Shown: positions 37,780-50,230, numbered from the stretch's first letter. The stretch is 64,000 nt of DNA from Diorhabda sublineata (GCF_026230105.1 NC_079482.1:1426001-1490000), one strand, 5' to 3'. Made by a program: numbers and translations. Notes: generated by a model from the sequence alone, not told the origin.

Positions 37780-40513
37780 AATGACTCAAAATTTTGAGGT
37801 TCTTGGGTCAAAACGGAGAGGAGGAAAAACGGATGTTAGATCTATGTATAAAACACGGCGAAGTTCGGGATAATTTTGAGATATTTTGGAGAAATGGCGG
37901 CTCTAAACTGATCTGTGGTGTATCCAAAACTGCGGATGTAGATAAATGGGTTTATACACTCAAAAATATTTTGGATCGCGATTAACTCGAAAACTACGAG
38001 GAATTTGAGAAACACGCGTGAAGTTTTTGTGAGTTTTGTAGAGTTATGACTCAAAATTTTGAGGTTTCTGGGTCTAAACGGAAAGGAGGAAGAACGGATT
38101 TTAGATCTATGTATAAAACACGGCGAAGTTCGGGATAATTTTGAGATATTTTTGAGAAATGGCGCCTCTAAACTGATCTGTGGTGTATCCAAAACTGCGG
38201 ATGTAGGTAAATGGGTTTATACACTCAAAAATATTTTGGATCGCGAATAACTCGAAAACTACGAGGAATTCGAGAAACACGCGTGAAGTTTTTGCGAGTT
38301 TTGTAGAGTTATGACTCAAAATTTTGAGGTTTCTGGGTCTAAACGGAAAGGAGGAAGAACGGATGTTAGATCTATGTATAAAACACGGCGAAGTTCGGGA
38401 TAATTTTGAGATATTTTTGAGAAATGGCGCCTCTAAACTGATCTGTGGTGTATCCAAAACTGCGGATGTAGGTAAATGGGTTTATACACTCAAAAATATT
38501 TTGGATCGCGAATAACTCGAAAACTACGAGGAATTCGAGAAACACGCGTGAAGTTTTTGCGAGTTTTGTAGAGTAATGACTCAAAATTTTGAGGTTTCTG
38601 GGTCTAAACGGAAAGGAAGAAAAACGGATTTTAGATCTATGTATAAAACACGGCGAAGTTCGGGATAATTTTGAGATATTTTTGAGAAATGGCGCCTCTA
38701 AACTGATCTGTGGTGTATCCAAAACTGCGGATGTAGATAAATGGGTTTATACACTCAAAAATATTTTGGATCGCGATTAACTCGAAAACTACGAGGAATT
38801 CGAGAAACACGCGTGAAGTTTGTAGAGTTATGACTCAAAATTTTGAGGTTTCTGGGTCAAAACGGAGAGGAGGAAGAACGGATGTTAGATCTATGTATAA
38901 AACACGGCGAAGTTCGGGATAATTTTGAGATATTTTGGAGAAATGGCGGCTCTAAACTGATCTGTGGTGTATCCAAAACTGCGGATGTAGGTAAATGGGT
39001 TTATACACTCAAAAATATTTTGGATCGCGAATAACTCGAAAACTACGAGGAATTCGAGAAACACGCGTGAAGTTTTTGCGAGTTTTGTAGAGTAATGACT
39101 CAAAATTTTGAGGTTTCTGGGTCTAAACGGAAAGGAAGAAAAACGGATTTTAGATCTATGTATAAAACACGGCGAAGTTCGGGATAATTTTGAGATATTT
39201 TTGAGAAATGGCGCCTCTAAACTGATCTGTGGTGTATCCAAAACTGCGGATGTAGGTAAATGGGTTTATACACTCAAAAATATTTTGGATCGCGAATAAC
39301 TCGAAAACTACGAGGAATTCGAGAAACACGCGTGAAGTTTTTGCGAGTTTTGTAGAGTAATGACTCAAAATTTCGAGGTTTCTGGGTCAAAACGGAAAGG
39401 AAGAAAAACGGATTTTAGATCTATGTATAAAACACGGCGAAGTTCGGGATAATTTTGAGATATTTTTGAGAAATGGCGCCTCTAAACTGATCTGTGGTGT
39501 ATCCAAAACTGCGGATGTAGATAAATGGGTTTATACACTCAAAAATATTTTGGATCGCGAATAACTCGAAAACTACGAGGAATTCGAGAAACACGCGTGA
39601 AGTTTTTGCGAGTTTTGTAGAGTTATGACTCAAAATTTCGAGGTTTCTGGGTCAAAACGGAAAGGAAGAAAAACGGATTTTAGATCTATGTATAAAACAC
39701 GGCGAAGTTCGGGATAATTTTGAGATATTTTTGAGAAATGGCGCCTCTAAACTGATCTGTGGTGTATCCAAAACTGCGGATGTAGATAAATGGGTTTATA
39801 CACTCAAAAATATTTTGGATCGCGATTAACTCGAAAACTACGAGGAATTCGAGAAACACGCGTGAAGTTTGTAGAGTTATGACTCAAAATTTTGAGGTTT
39901 CTGGGTCTAAACGGAAAGGAAGAAAAACGGATTTTAGATCTATGTATAAAACACGGCGAAGTTCGGGATAATTTTGAGATATTTTTGAGAAATGGCGCCT
40001 CTAAACTGATCTGTGGTGTATCCAAAACTGCGGATGTAGATAAATGGGTTTATACACTCAAAAATATTTTGGATCGCGATTAACTCGAAAACTACGAGGA
40101 ATTCGAGAAACACGCGTGAAGTTTGTAGAGTTATGACTCAAAATTTTGAGGTTTCTGGGTCTAAACAGAAAGGAAGAAAAACGGATTTTAGATCTATGTA
40201 TAAAACACGGCGAAGTTCGGGATAATTTTGAGATATTTTTGAGAAATGGCGCCTCTAAACTGATCTGTGGTGTATCCAAAACTGCGGATGTAGATAAATG
40301 GGTTTATACACTCAAAAATATTTTGGATCGCGATTAACTCGAAAACTACGAGGAATTCGAGAAACACGCGTGAAGTTTGTAGAGTTATGACTCAAAATTT
40401 TGAGGTTTCTGGGTCAAAACGGAGAGGAGGAAGAACGGGTGTTAGATCTATGTATAAAACACGGCGAAGTTCGTGATAATTTTGAGATATTTTGGAGAAA
40501 TGGCGCCTCTAAA
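37780..40513. repeat. 265/254-bp satellite array, about 10 copies
   Basis: The 14-bp palindrome CTCAAAATTTTGAG opens each unit. Successive units lie 265 bp apart (38059, 38324, 38589) or 254 bp apart (38589 to 38843, 39892 to 40146). The short form lacks 11 bp between two AGTTT copies (aagtttttgcgagttttg versus aagtttg). Each unit contains aaatgggtttatacactcaa, then aatattttggatcgcgaata and actcgaaaactacgagg, closely related to part of the 157-bp satellite. The 63-codon plus and 116-codon minus frames recur with the period and overlap each other, so I do not call them genes. Confidence 0.95.
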
Positions 40514-40699
40514 TTTGTAAAAAGGAAGGATCGGAAAGGATGTCGAGGAATCAATGCTACTTCTGGTTAAAAATTGCTATTTACAGAAGAATCCTTGACG
40601 GAGGAACGATGTCAAATGCTAGAGGATGACTGATTAGATTGATTCGAAAAAATACCAGAAATAAAATAAGTAAAAGACTTCATTTTGGTTAGGAAAGTG
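40514..40699. other. Short unique spacer
   Basis: No feature recognised. It may be the 5' part of the mariner remnant that follows. Confidence 0.35.
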
Positions 40700-41200
40700 A
40701 TTGGATGGTTAAATCCAGGTCCTACCATTTCTTTATACGAATATGATCAACCATGGATGAATCGTGGTTCCATCACCAGAAACATAAAAAACAATCAATA
40801 TAATGGGAGATCCAGCACCAAGGAAGATAAAGACTGTTCCATCTGCAGACAAGGTGATAATTTCGGTTTGTTGGGATGCGCGTGGGTTAATTTTCATTTA
40901 ATATATTGGAAAATATTTTTGTGAAGATATTGCAACGTTTGAGCGAATAAATCGACGAAAAACGGACGCATTTTACTAAGAAGAAAGTGTTTGATGAATC
41001 AGCTTAGATATCCAGCCAAAATTAAAGTTTGGATTGCTACCTCGTGCATCCTATTAACCATATTTAGACCCCTCGGATTATTTTTTATTATTAGATGGCT
41101 CGGTGGTCAAAGATGAACAGGTGCTATTGGCAGTTAAAAGCAATTTTGAGAATCATTCAAAATTTTTGTGTTTTCTTCGTTGGGTCAGGTCTTTTTTTCT
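40700..41200 (+). pseudogene. Degraded mariner transposase
   Basis: Pieces in two or three frames line up in the right order with mariner transposases. They are MDESWFHH (the TGDE region, with the D present), then PSPET and PRKIKTVPSADKVI, then ISVCWDARGLIFI, then a stop, YIGKYF, FERINRRKTDAFY, and much later RWLGGQR. The 3' part at 41155-41190 (tttgtgttttcttcgttggg) resembles the 3' end of the element at 42350-42688. Several frameshifts and stops mean it is dead. The central catalytic block (DNARPH) is not found. Confidence 0.5.
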
Positions 41201-42347
41201 TTTTATTTTGATCTAATTATTGTTATTATCGCTATCATTAATTTCTTCACTAGTTTTAGTTTCGGAAAACTACTTTCCACTGAAAATTTTAAAAAATTGT
41301 TTAGATAAAGTTATTTCCAAACAAATCATTTCAGTAAACCGAAACTAGTAACAAGAAAATAACAAGAAAGCGTCGTTAGAAAAAGATTAAAGGTGATGGC
41401 GTTAAGGATTGCCATCCAGGGAGGACTAAAATCGATCAAGGGATAATCCTCTGGGCTCAGAGTTATATGTTTACAGTTGCTCCTCCAGACAGTTGGGATT
41501 TCAAAGATTTCGCTTAACGGTCACTTGACAATTTGTTTGAAATTGGATTGGACCTCAATTCCTAACTTAACGCCATCAAGACGAGATTGTAAAAGATGTC
41601 GAATCTCGAACACTCCCTATTCTAATGGTTATTATATTTGGGTGGATTCCTTTGTTGAGCACGTGAAAGGTTTAGTTTTAAAAAAAAACAGACTAGGAGC
41701 TTACCAAATTCACGATAAATTATAAGTTAGAAGTTGTATATTTGTGAAAAATAATGATTATAATAATTATACTTATACAATCTGAATCAATGTCCTCCAG
41801 GTTGCTTCTTATTCATGAACTAGATCTAACAAACTTTTTTCCCGTACATTTTGGCCGTCACAGAATCACCAGAACGCTGAGGAAACCCTCCGACAACCAC
41901 ACCAAAAGTTTCGTGTTGAACTTTTGAAATATCCTTCTTAATTTGAATCCTTGCCTTTCCGACAATAACTAATCTTATTATTTAGAGTCAAAAGTAAGAT
42001 ATGACATACACACACCATCTCCAGTCATTTCGACAAGTCCTCAACCTCGTTCGAGCTGCAGTTTCGTCCAGACTTCCATGGGAGATTCTGGGAAGTCTTA
42101 TTTTGTTGTTAAGACCTAACCTGTCGACTGTACACTCTTATCTTCTTGGTTTGGACGTCTTAAGGTGTATGTGTGTGTGTGTTTTTGCTACCTTGGGTAA
42201 TCCTCTTCCAGTCTTCTTCGACAAGAAAAGATCTAATCGCTCTAAGAACTAAATTATGTTCCTTTAGAACGCTGCTTATACATTTCGTATCGATTTTGAA
42301 CTTTTCTACCCAATTGTGTGAATATAGGTTACGTTATGAACGTATTA
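41201..42347. other. Unique spacer; short GT microsatellite at about 42167
   Basis: Frames of 82-83 codons at 41477 and 42001 have no recognisable family and unremarkable composition. A (TG)n run lies at about 42167-42182. Confidence 0.3.
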
Positions 42348-42349
42348 TA

Positions 42350-42688
42350 CGAGGATAGTCCCAAAAGTACTTAGCCCAACGAAGAAAAGACAAAAATTTC
42401 GTTAATTATTCAAAGTTATACCATTTTAGCCCCATACACTTTTCCCAGCGATGTTCAATGAGTTTAATATAAGATTCGTGAAGCTCAAGGTGCTAAATCT
42501 GGCGAATAGGGAGCATGATGTAGCAATCTAATAATTTTGGCTGTTGCAATAAAAACGCGGCCGTTTTTACTTTATTTCTTTGGTCAAAAGTTGCAGTAAT
42601 ACTCGTCGTTGATAGTTTTTTCTTGTTTACTTTCTCAAGCAACTAGCGCCATCTCTAGACGCGGTCCGATATTACCGGACGATCCTCG
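42350..42688 (-). mobile_element. Internally deleted mariner element with both ends
   Basis: The 339-bp element has inverted ends (left CGAGGATAGTCC, right end reading CGAGGATCGTCC on the other strand, 11 of 12 matching) and is flanked by TA on both sides (42348-42349 and 42689-42690), the usual mariner target duplication. On the minus strand it retains HHAPYSPDLAP, the third catalytic block of mariner transposases, and then HRWEKCMGLKWYNFE from the C-terminus in another frame. The rest of the transposase is deleted, so it could only move if supplied with enzyme from elsewhere. Confidence 0.75.
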
Positions 42689-42690
42689 TA

Positions 42691-43339
42691 TATATCTTGA
42701 ATTTTCCACGTCATAAAATAAGAATTTAAGGATGAAGATAGCGGGATATACATTATTTAAGTTACGACTTTGTTGTCTTATTAGCATATTTATTAATATT
42801 TATTAGTAACAACTCGGCACATCTTCACGACCAAACGACAATGAATTACTTTAATGGATCTGCAAAATGGATCCCCTCGACTCCCAACACATTAACTACA
42901 CAAGAATGGGACAACATAATAAAATACGAGCCAGTTAAGCGAATAAAGAAGATCCGGGGAATATATACTGCTGGTTTTATTGCAGTTCGGTGACATGTAT
43001 TAGCGCTTTACCTGACGATCGAACACGTCGAGTTATGGCTCTATAAAACATTCAATCGCTTTATTTGTTAATTAATTTTCTATCTTATTGCTGGTTGTTT
43101 TGTTCTTGCTGTTTCGCCGCATATGGCGTGTCGTTGTGTCGTTAAGATGCGGTTATAATTATCCGACAGTTATTTTGGAACCGCACACGAAGACAAAATT
43201 GTTATAGAAAAAAAAAATTATTTGAAATGCGTAAATCGAAATTGAAAATAGACTATGACCAAATATTATTGCAAGGCCCGAAAGTTTAAAAACCGAACAC
43301 AGATTGTGATTTAGCAGGATAGTACAGGCAAATTGGGCA
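42691..43339. other. Unique spacer, CpG-richer core at about 42820-43180
   Basis: No repeat and no protein-like frame. Composition resembles the other unique islands. It may be conserved non-coding DNA. Confidence 0.3.
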
Positions 43340-43498
43340 AAAACTTTAAATTAAATAGAAAGGTTTTGGAATACTAAATAAGTCTAGCAACTCATGACAA
43401 AGTTAAGGCCACGGATTTTCCTAATTTTGATCGCGAATAACTCGAAAATTATGAGGAATTCGAAAAAAAGTGCCAAAACAATAAATATACAGCACTAA
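43340..43498 (+). repeat. Single 157-bp-family unit next to the 173-bp array
   Basis: The sequence tgatcgcgaataactcgaaa then ttatgaggaattcgaaaaaa at 43428-43468 matches the 157-bp and 265-bp satellites. Upstream, gaaaggttttgga...taaataagtct resembles the left edge of the 157-bp array at 32885-32940 (ggaaggtttt...gaataagtct). It is therefore an isolated edge-type unit 8 kb away from that array. Confidence 0.6.
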
Positions 43499-46400
43499 TT
43501 ACGTTTTTCCCATCGATATTTCCATGTGATATACGCTTTTGGAAAGTCTCCAAGCAATCCCGAGGTAAAGTTGTCCAGGGTCTGTTTTCAGCGATTTCTT
43601 TCTTAGACCTTTTACCGAAACAACTTTTGCTACACCAAAAACATTCCGAAGCATCGCAAAAGGCTCAGCGATAAAGCGATTTAGAGTACTCAATCTTCGA
43701 TATAAAATATCACGCAAATGCTCAAATAAAAACTCGAGGTAACGGTTTGTCCAGGTGCTAAAAATTCGGAGTTTCTTAAACCTTTTCTCGGAACATCTTG
43801 TGCTACACCAAAAACATTCCGAAGCATCGCAAAAGACTCAGCGATAAAGCGATTTAGAGTACTCAATCTTCGATATAAAATATAACGCAAATGCTCAAAT
43901 AAAAACTCGAGGTAACGGTTTGTCCAGGTGCTAAAAATTCAGAGTTTCTTAGACCTTTCACCGAAACATCTTGTGCTACACCAAAAACATTCCGAAGCAT
44001 CGCAAAAGGCTCAGCGATAAAGCGATTTAGAGTACTCAATCTTCGATATAAAATATAACGCAAATGCTCAAATAAAAACTCGAGGTAACGGTTCGTCCAG
44101 GTGCTAAAAATTCGGAGTTTCTTAGACCTTTTACCGAAACATCTTGTGCTACACCAAAAACATTCCGAAGCATCGCAAAAGGCTCAGCGATAAAGCGATT
44201 TAGAGTACTCAATCTTCGATATAAAATATCACGCAAATGCTCAAATAAAAACTCGAGGTAACGGTTTGTCCAGGTGCTAAAAATTCAGAGTTTCTTAGAC
44301 CTTTTACCGAAACATCTTGTGCTACACCAAAAACATTCCGAAGCATCGCAAAAGGCTCAGCGATAAAGCGATTTAGAGTACTCAATCTTCGATATAAAAT
44401 ATCACGCAAATGCTCAAATAAAAACTCGAGGTAACGGTTTGTCCAGGTGCTAAAAATTCAGAGTTTCTTAGACCTTTCACCGAAACATCTTGTGCTACAC
44501 CAAAAACATTCCGAAGCATCGCAAAAGGCTCAGCGATAAAGCGATTTAGAGTACTCAATCTTCGATATAAAATATAACGCAAATGCTCAAATAAAAACTC
44601 GAGGTAACGGTTCGTCCAGGTGCTAAAAATTCGGAGTTTCTTAGACCTTTTACCGAAACATCTTGTGCTACACCAAAAACATTCCGAAGCATCGCAAAAG
44701 GCTCAGCGATAAAGCGATTTAGAGTACTCAATCTTCGATATAAAATATAACGCAAATGCTCAAATAAAAACTCGAGGTAACGGTTTGTCCAGGTGCTAAA
44801 AATTCGGAGTTTCTTAGACATTTTACCGAAACATCTTGTGCTACACCAAAAACATTCCGAAGCATCGCAAAAGGCTTAGCGATAAATCGATTTAGAGTAC
44901 TCAATCTTCGATATAAAATATAACGCAAATGCTCAAATAAAAACTCGAGGTAACGGTTTGTCCAGGTGCTAAAAATTCGGAGTTTCTTAAACCTTTTACC
45001 GAAACATCTTGTGCTACACCAAAAACATTCCGAAGCATCGCAAAAGGCTCAGCGATAAAGCGATTTAGAGTACTCAATCTTCGATATAAAATATAACGCA
45101 AATGCTCAAATAAAAACTCGAGGTAACGGTTTGTCCAGGTGCTAAAAATTCGGAGTTTCTTAAACCTTTTCTCGGAACATCTTGTGCTACACCAAAAACA
45201 TTCCGAAGCATCGCAAAAGGCTCAGCGATAAAGCGATTTAGAGTACTCAATCTTCGATATAAAATATAACGCAAATGCTCAAATAAAAACTCGAGGTAAC
45301 GGTTTGTCCAGGTGCTAAAAATTCGGAGTTTCTTAAACCTTTTCTCGGAACATCTTGTGCTACACCAAAAACATTCCGAAGCATCGCAAAAGGCTCAGCG
45401 ATAAAGCGATTTAGAGTACTCAATCTTCGATATAAAATATAACGCAAATGCTCAAATAAAAACTCGAGGTAACGGTTTGTCCAGGTGCTAAAAATTCGGA
45501 GTTTCTTAAACCTTTTCTCGGAACATCTTGTGCTACACCAAAAACATTCCGAAGCATCGCAAAAGGCTCAGCGATAAAGCGATTTAGAGTACTCAATCTT
45601 CGATATAAAATATAACGCAAATGCTCAAATAAAAACTCGAGGTAACGGTTTGTCCAGGTGCTAAAAATTCGGAGTTTCTTAAACCTTTTCTCGGAACATC
45701 TTGTGCTACACCAAAAACATTCCGAAGCATCGCAAAAGGCTCAGCGATAAAGCGATTTAGAGTACTCAATCTTCGATATAAAATATAACGCAAATGCTCA
45801 AATAAAAACTCGAGGTAACGGTTTGTCCAGGTGCTAAAAATTCAGAGTTTCTTAGACCTTTCACCGAAACATCTTGTGCTACACCAAAAACATTCCGAAG
45901 CATCGCAAAAGGCTCAGCGATAAAGCGATTTAGAGTACTCAATCTTCGATATAAAATATAACGCAAATGCTCAAATAAAAACTCGAGGTAACGGTTTGTC
46001 CAGGTGCTAAAAATTCAGAGTTTCTTAGACCTTTTCTCGGAACAACTTTTGCTACACCAAAAACATTCCGAAGCATCGCGAAAGACTCAGCGATAAAGCG
46101 ATTTAGAGTACTCAATCTTCGATATAAAATATAACGCAAATGCTCAAATAAAAACTCGAGGTAACGGTTTGTCCAGGTGCTAAAAATTCGGAGTTTCTTA
46201 AACCTTTTCTCGGAACATCTTGTACTACACCAAAAACATTCCGAAGCATCGCAAAAGGCTCAGCGATAAAGCGATTTAGAGTACTCAATCTTCGATATAA
46301 AATATAACGCAAATGCTCAAATAAAAACTCGAGGTAACGGTTTGTCCAGGTGCTAAAAATTCGGAGTTTCTTAGACCTTTTATCGAAACATCTTGTGCTA

Positions 46401-47990
46401 CACCAAATACCTTCCGAAGCATCGCAAAAGCCTCAGCAATAAAGCGATTTAGAGTACTCAATCTTCGATATAAAATATCACGCAAATGCTCAAATAAAAA
46501 CTCGAGGTAACGGTTTGTCCAGGTGCTAAAAATTCGGAGTTTCTTAGACCTTTTACCGAAACATCTTGTGCTACACCAAAAACATTCCGAAGCATCGCAA
46601 AAGGCTCAGCGATAAAGCGATTTAGAGTACTCAATCTTCGATATAAAATATCACGCAAATGCTCAAATAAAAACTCGAGGTAACGGTTTGTCCAGGTGCT
46701 AAAAATTCGGAGTTTCTTAGACCTTTTACCGAAACATCTTGTGCTACACCAAAAACATTCCGAAGCATCGCAAAAGGCTCAGCGATAAAGCGATTTAGAG
46801 TACTCAATCTTCGATATAAAATATAACGCAAATGCTCAAATAAAAACTCGAGGTAACGGTTTGTCCAGGTGCTAAAAATTCAGAGTTTCTTAGACCTTTT
46901 CTCGGAACAACTTTTGCTACACCAAAAACATTCCGAAGCATCGCGAAAGACTCAGCGATAAAGCGATTTAGAGTACTCAATCTTCGATATAAAATATAAC
47001 GCAAATGCTCAAATAAAAACTCGAGGTAACGGTTTGTCCAGGTGCTAAAAATTCGGAGTTTCTTAAACCTTTTCTCGGAACATCTTGTACTACACCAAAA
47101 ACATTCCGAAGCATCGCAAAAGGCTCAGCGATAAAGCGATTTAGAGTACTCAATCTTCGATATAAAATATAACGCAAATGCTCAAATAAAAACTCGAGGT
47201 AACGGTTTGTCCAGGTGCTAAAAATTCGGAGTTTCTTAGACCTTTTATCGAAACATCTTGTGCTACACCAAATACCTTCCGAAGCATCGCAAAAGCCTCA
47301 GCAATAAAGCGATTTAGAGTACTCAATCTTCGATATAAAATATCACGCAAATGCTCAAATAAAAACTCGAGGTAACGGTTTGTCCAGGTGCTAAAAATTC
47401 GGAGTTTCTTAGACCTTTTACCGAAACATCTTGTGCTACACCAAAAACATTCCGAAGCATCGCAAAAGGCTCAGCGATAAAGCGATTTAGAGTACTCAAT
47501 CTTCGATATAAAATATCACGCAAATGCTCAAATAAAAACTCGAGGTAACGGTTTGTCCAGGTGCTAAAAATTCGGAGTTTCTTAGACCTTTTACCGAAAC
47601 ATCTTGTGCTACACCAAAAACATTCCGAAGCATCGCAAAAGGCTCAGCGATAAAGCGATTTAGAGTACTCAATCTTCGATATAAAATATAACGCAAATGC
47701 TCAAATAAAAACTCGAGGTAACGGTTTGTCCAGGTGCTAAAAATTCGGAGTTTCTTAGACCTTTTACCGAAACATCTTGTGCTACACCAAATACCTTCCA
47801 AAGCATCGCAAAAGCCTCAGCAATAAAGCGATTTAGAGTACTCAATCTTCGATATAAAATATCACGCAAATGCTCAAATAAAAACTCGAGGTAACGGTTT
47901 GTCCAGATGCTAAAAATTCGGAGTTTCTTAGACCTTTTCTCGGAATAACATTTGCTACACCAAAAACCTTCCGAAGTATCGCAAAAGAGT
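43499..47990. repeat. 173-bp satellite array, about 26 copies
   Basis: The phrase caaataaaaactcgaggtaa recurs every 173 bp with very few changes. A five-unit block starting at 45939 is repeated 865 bp later at 46804 with the same combination of variants (for example aacaacttttgctac, cttgtactac, and caaataccttccgaa), which shows a recent 865-bp duplication. A three-unit (519-bp) pattern is seen at 43863-44800. Minus-strand frames of 66 codons overlap the next unit by 27 bp in every copy and shift frame, so they are not genes. Confidence 0.95.
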
Positions 47991-49034
47991 ATGGCGTACC
48001 GATTGTTTCTTTGATAACAGCTTAGCACCCTTCTGGAAACTGTAGAACTGCGTGAAGAAATAAAATATGAAAGGAAACGAAAACACACATGGAAATTACT
48101 AATTAAGGAACGAGTAGGTAGAACAGATTTGAATAAAAAGGAACTTTTTATCTTAAATATGAAGCTGATTAAGACGGGGCTTTCGTAAAGTAGATAAACA
48201 GCTCTTTCTAATCTGGTTATTATAGAAATATCATTGAAAATGATTTATGCACCGAGGTGAATTATTAATAACAATAAGTTTTCATTTTCTTTCCACCTCT
48301 AACTAAAAGTAATTACGTTTAAACGATCATGCGGATATGACCACGTTTTCTTGATACTGCCACTCTTATTCATTAAATTTATGGTTTCCTGGACGATAAG
48401 AAGTCGAGTTTATTATTAATATCGCTCATCGTTTAATATTTCTCATATAGGGAATTTATATACAATGTATATTCCTAAGGATACTTGCAACAAGCTACGT
48501 CGTCTATGTTTGTATCATATAGATCGAAATTTCACTTTTCGTACTTCATTTGGACATTTATTAAGTCGCCTGCGATGATGAGATCCACAATAACGTAAAC
48601 CTGTCGTTTAAATAACTGTTTCGAACCAATCTTCAAACTATAGAGTCCTGTGAAACTGATTATTATACAAATCAATCAAATCATCCTAGTTAGACATCAA
48701 ATAATACTGATAAATCCACCAGAACGAAGAAATCTGCATCCAATATTAAGTGGTCCCAGTAAATTACATCTGAATTCTATTCCGGTGGAATTTGCGCGAT
48801 CTTGTGGTATCCTCTGTTCCCTTTCGAAGTCAGTTTGACCACTAAACGACCGAACTTTATAGACCAGTCGTTTGGGATGATAATTACATCAAAACTTTCC
48901 ATTATGTGATTCTCGAAGCGGATCATCGGTAAAAGAGAATGAGTTTAACGTTTAACAACCACTTTATATAGATATATATCAGAAACAAGGCTAGAAATAT
49001 CAAAAACGAAACAATTATTGGAAACTACAGATAT
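47991..49034. other. Unique spacer
   Basis: The block from about 48090 to 48600 is repeat-free with mixed composition. A 62-codon plus-strand frame at 48650-48838 is unconvincing. Nothing else is recognised. Confidence 0.3.
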
Positions 49035-49145
49035 GAAGATTCTTGGTCGGATCCCGAGGAAGAGCTACCAGCATAGACGTGGTAGAGGTCTACCACGACA
49101 GAGATGGAGTCACCTCCTACAATCAGAGCGAAGGAAAAGATAGAT
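49035..49145 (+). pseudogene. LINE-like C-terminal tail remnant
   Basis: One frame reads KILGRIPRKSYQHRRGRGLP, followed by RQRWSHLL, then a stop. This resembles the basic RGRGRPRxRW-type tail that ends many insect non-LTR reverse transcriptase proteins. It is only about 35 codons, so the assignment is tentative. Confidence 0.35.
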
Positions 49146-49580
49146 AGACCTAATATAGAAGAAAAATGGAGAACAATACTAGTCACAAGCATGTCTATCT
49201 CTACTTAGGATATTAGATATGATAACTTCCTCCAACAACACTTTATTGTAACCCCTGTATAAATAAACGTGTGGAAATCAACTTCTCCAATCGTCGAGCG
49301 TGTTTGTTCGACCCGTGCTGAGCAATTGGTATCGTTTCCGAAGACAAAAAATTGATTTTTCTTTGGTATTTTTGATTAACTAACCAAAAGCCATTCCTTG
49401 GAATCCTCACATCATAATCTAGCTTTTTGAACCGAAAATTTCACCTTTCTTGTACTCAGTTTGCTATTTTATCAATTTTTTGGAGTTTTTTTTCAAGTTA
49501 TTGCCAACATAACCGCTGGATTAACTAGAAAAGGTCTAACCATCATAACCAATAACTAACCAACTCAATTTCTGTTTGTA
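49146..49580. other. Unique AT-rich spacer
   Basis: No protein-like frame. A polyadenylation-like aataaa lies near 49261, which could belong to the retroelement remnant upstream. Confidence 0.25.
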
Positions 49581-49599
49581 GTACGAAATAAAACAGTTT

Positions 49600-50230
49600 T
49601 TAATCAATTATATATTTTCCATTGTGTTCAATGACCTTTTGCCATCTTTCTTTCAGCTTCATCATTCCGCGCTCATTAAATTTCTGGTTCTTATGAGCAA
49701 AAAACTGCACCAGACGCTATTGAAGGTCATAGTCAAAGCAAACTTCGGAATAAATGGTAATCAGAAGGTGCCAGATCATGAGTTGCCTTTACGATTTAAT
49801 TGCTTCGTCCAGTTTCATTAATCGTTCACAGTAAACATCATAATTGATCGTTTGGTTCCTTGGAAACAGCTCAAGAAACTCACAATCACACCAAACTGAT
49901 AGCATAAGCTTTTCTCGTTGTTTCTCAGCTTTCCAAGTGGTTCGTGCTGACTCCTAGTGAATTATGTTACTGTACAGGACCAATTTTTCAGCACCAGTAA
50001 TGATTCTTTTCAAAAAAGGGACGGTTTCAATCCGTAAATATCAAACCAAGTGTTTTTCAATTGTACATGTAACTTCTTCGTAACAGTTATATGACGATCC
50101 TCTTCAATTATGATTTGGTCATCATCAACTTGACCAGAACGTTGCTTATGCACGAGGAAAAAATCTCCAGAAGGGACACATTAAGTAATCAGGTTCCATC
50201 CATTTAAATTTAGTTTAAACATCGCCGTCT
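49600..50230 (-). pseudogene. Mariner transposase pseudogene, central deletion
   Basis: On the minus strand the order of motifs matches mariner transposases. They are KKLHVQLKNTWFDIYGLKPS, then KRIITGAEKLVLYSN (the first catalytic block, where the aspartate of TGDE is alanine), an in-frame stop, EKLMLSVWCDC, NQTINYDVYCERLMKLDEAI, then a jump to HDLAPSDYHLFRSLL (third catalytic block). It ends with FFAHKNQKFNERGMMKL then KERWQKVIEHNGKY. The HQDNARPH block with the second catalytic aspartate is missing. Loss of two of the three catalytic residues plus stops makes this inactive. Terminal repeats are not clear, so the ends are approximate. Confidence 0.75.

Noticed and set aside
37794..40337. 63-residue plus and 116-residue minus frames in the 265-bp array
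   Set aside because: They are periodic, overlap on both strands and arise from the repeat unit.
43499..48088. A tandem gene family of 66-residue minus-strand proteins
   Set aside because: The frames recur with the 173-bp satellite period and overlap each other by 27 bp; no conserved protein family and no selection signal.
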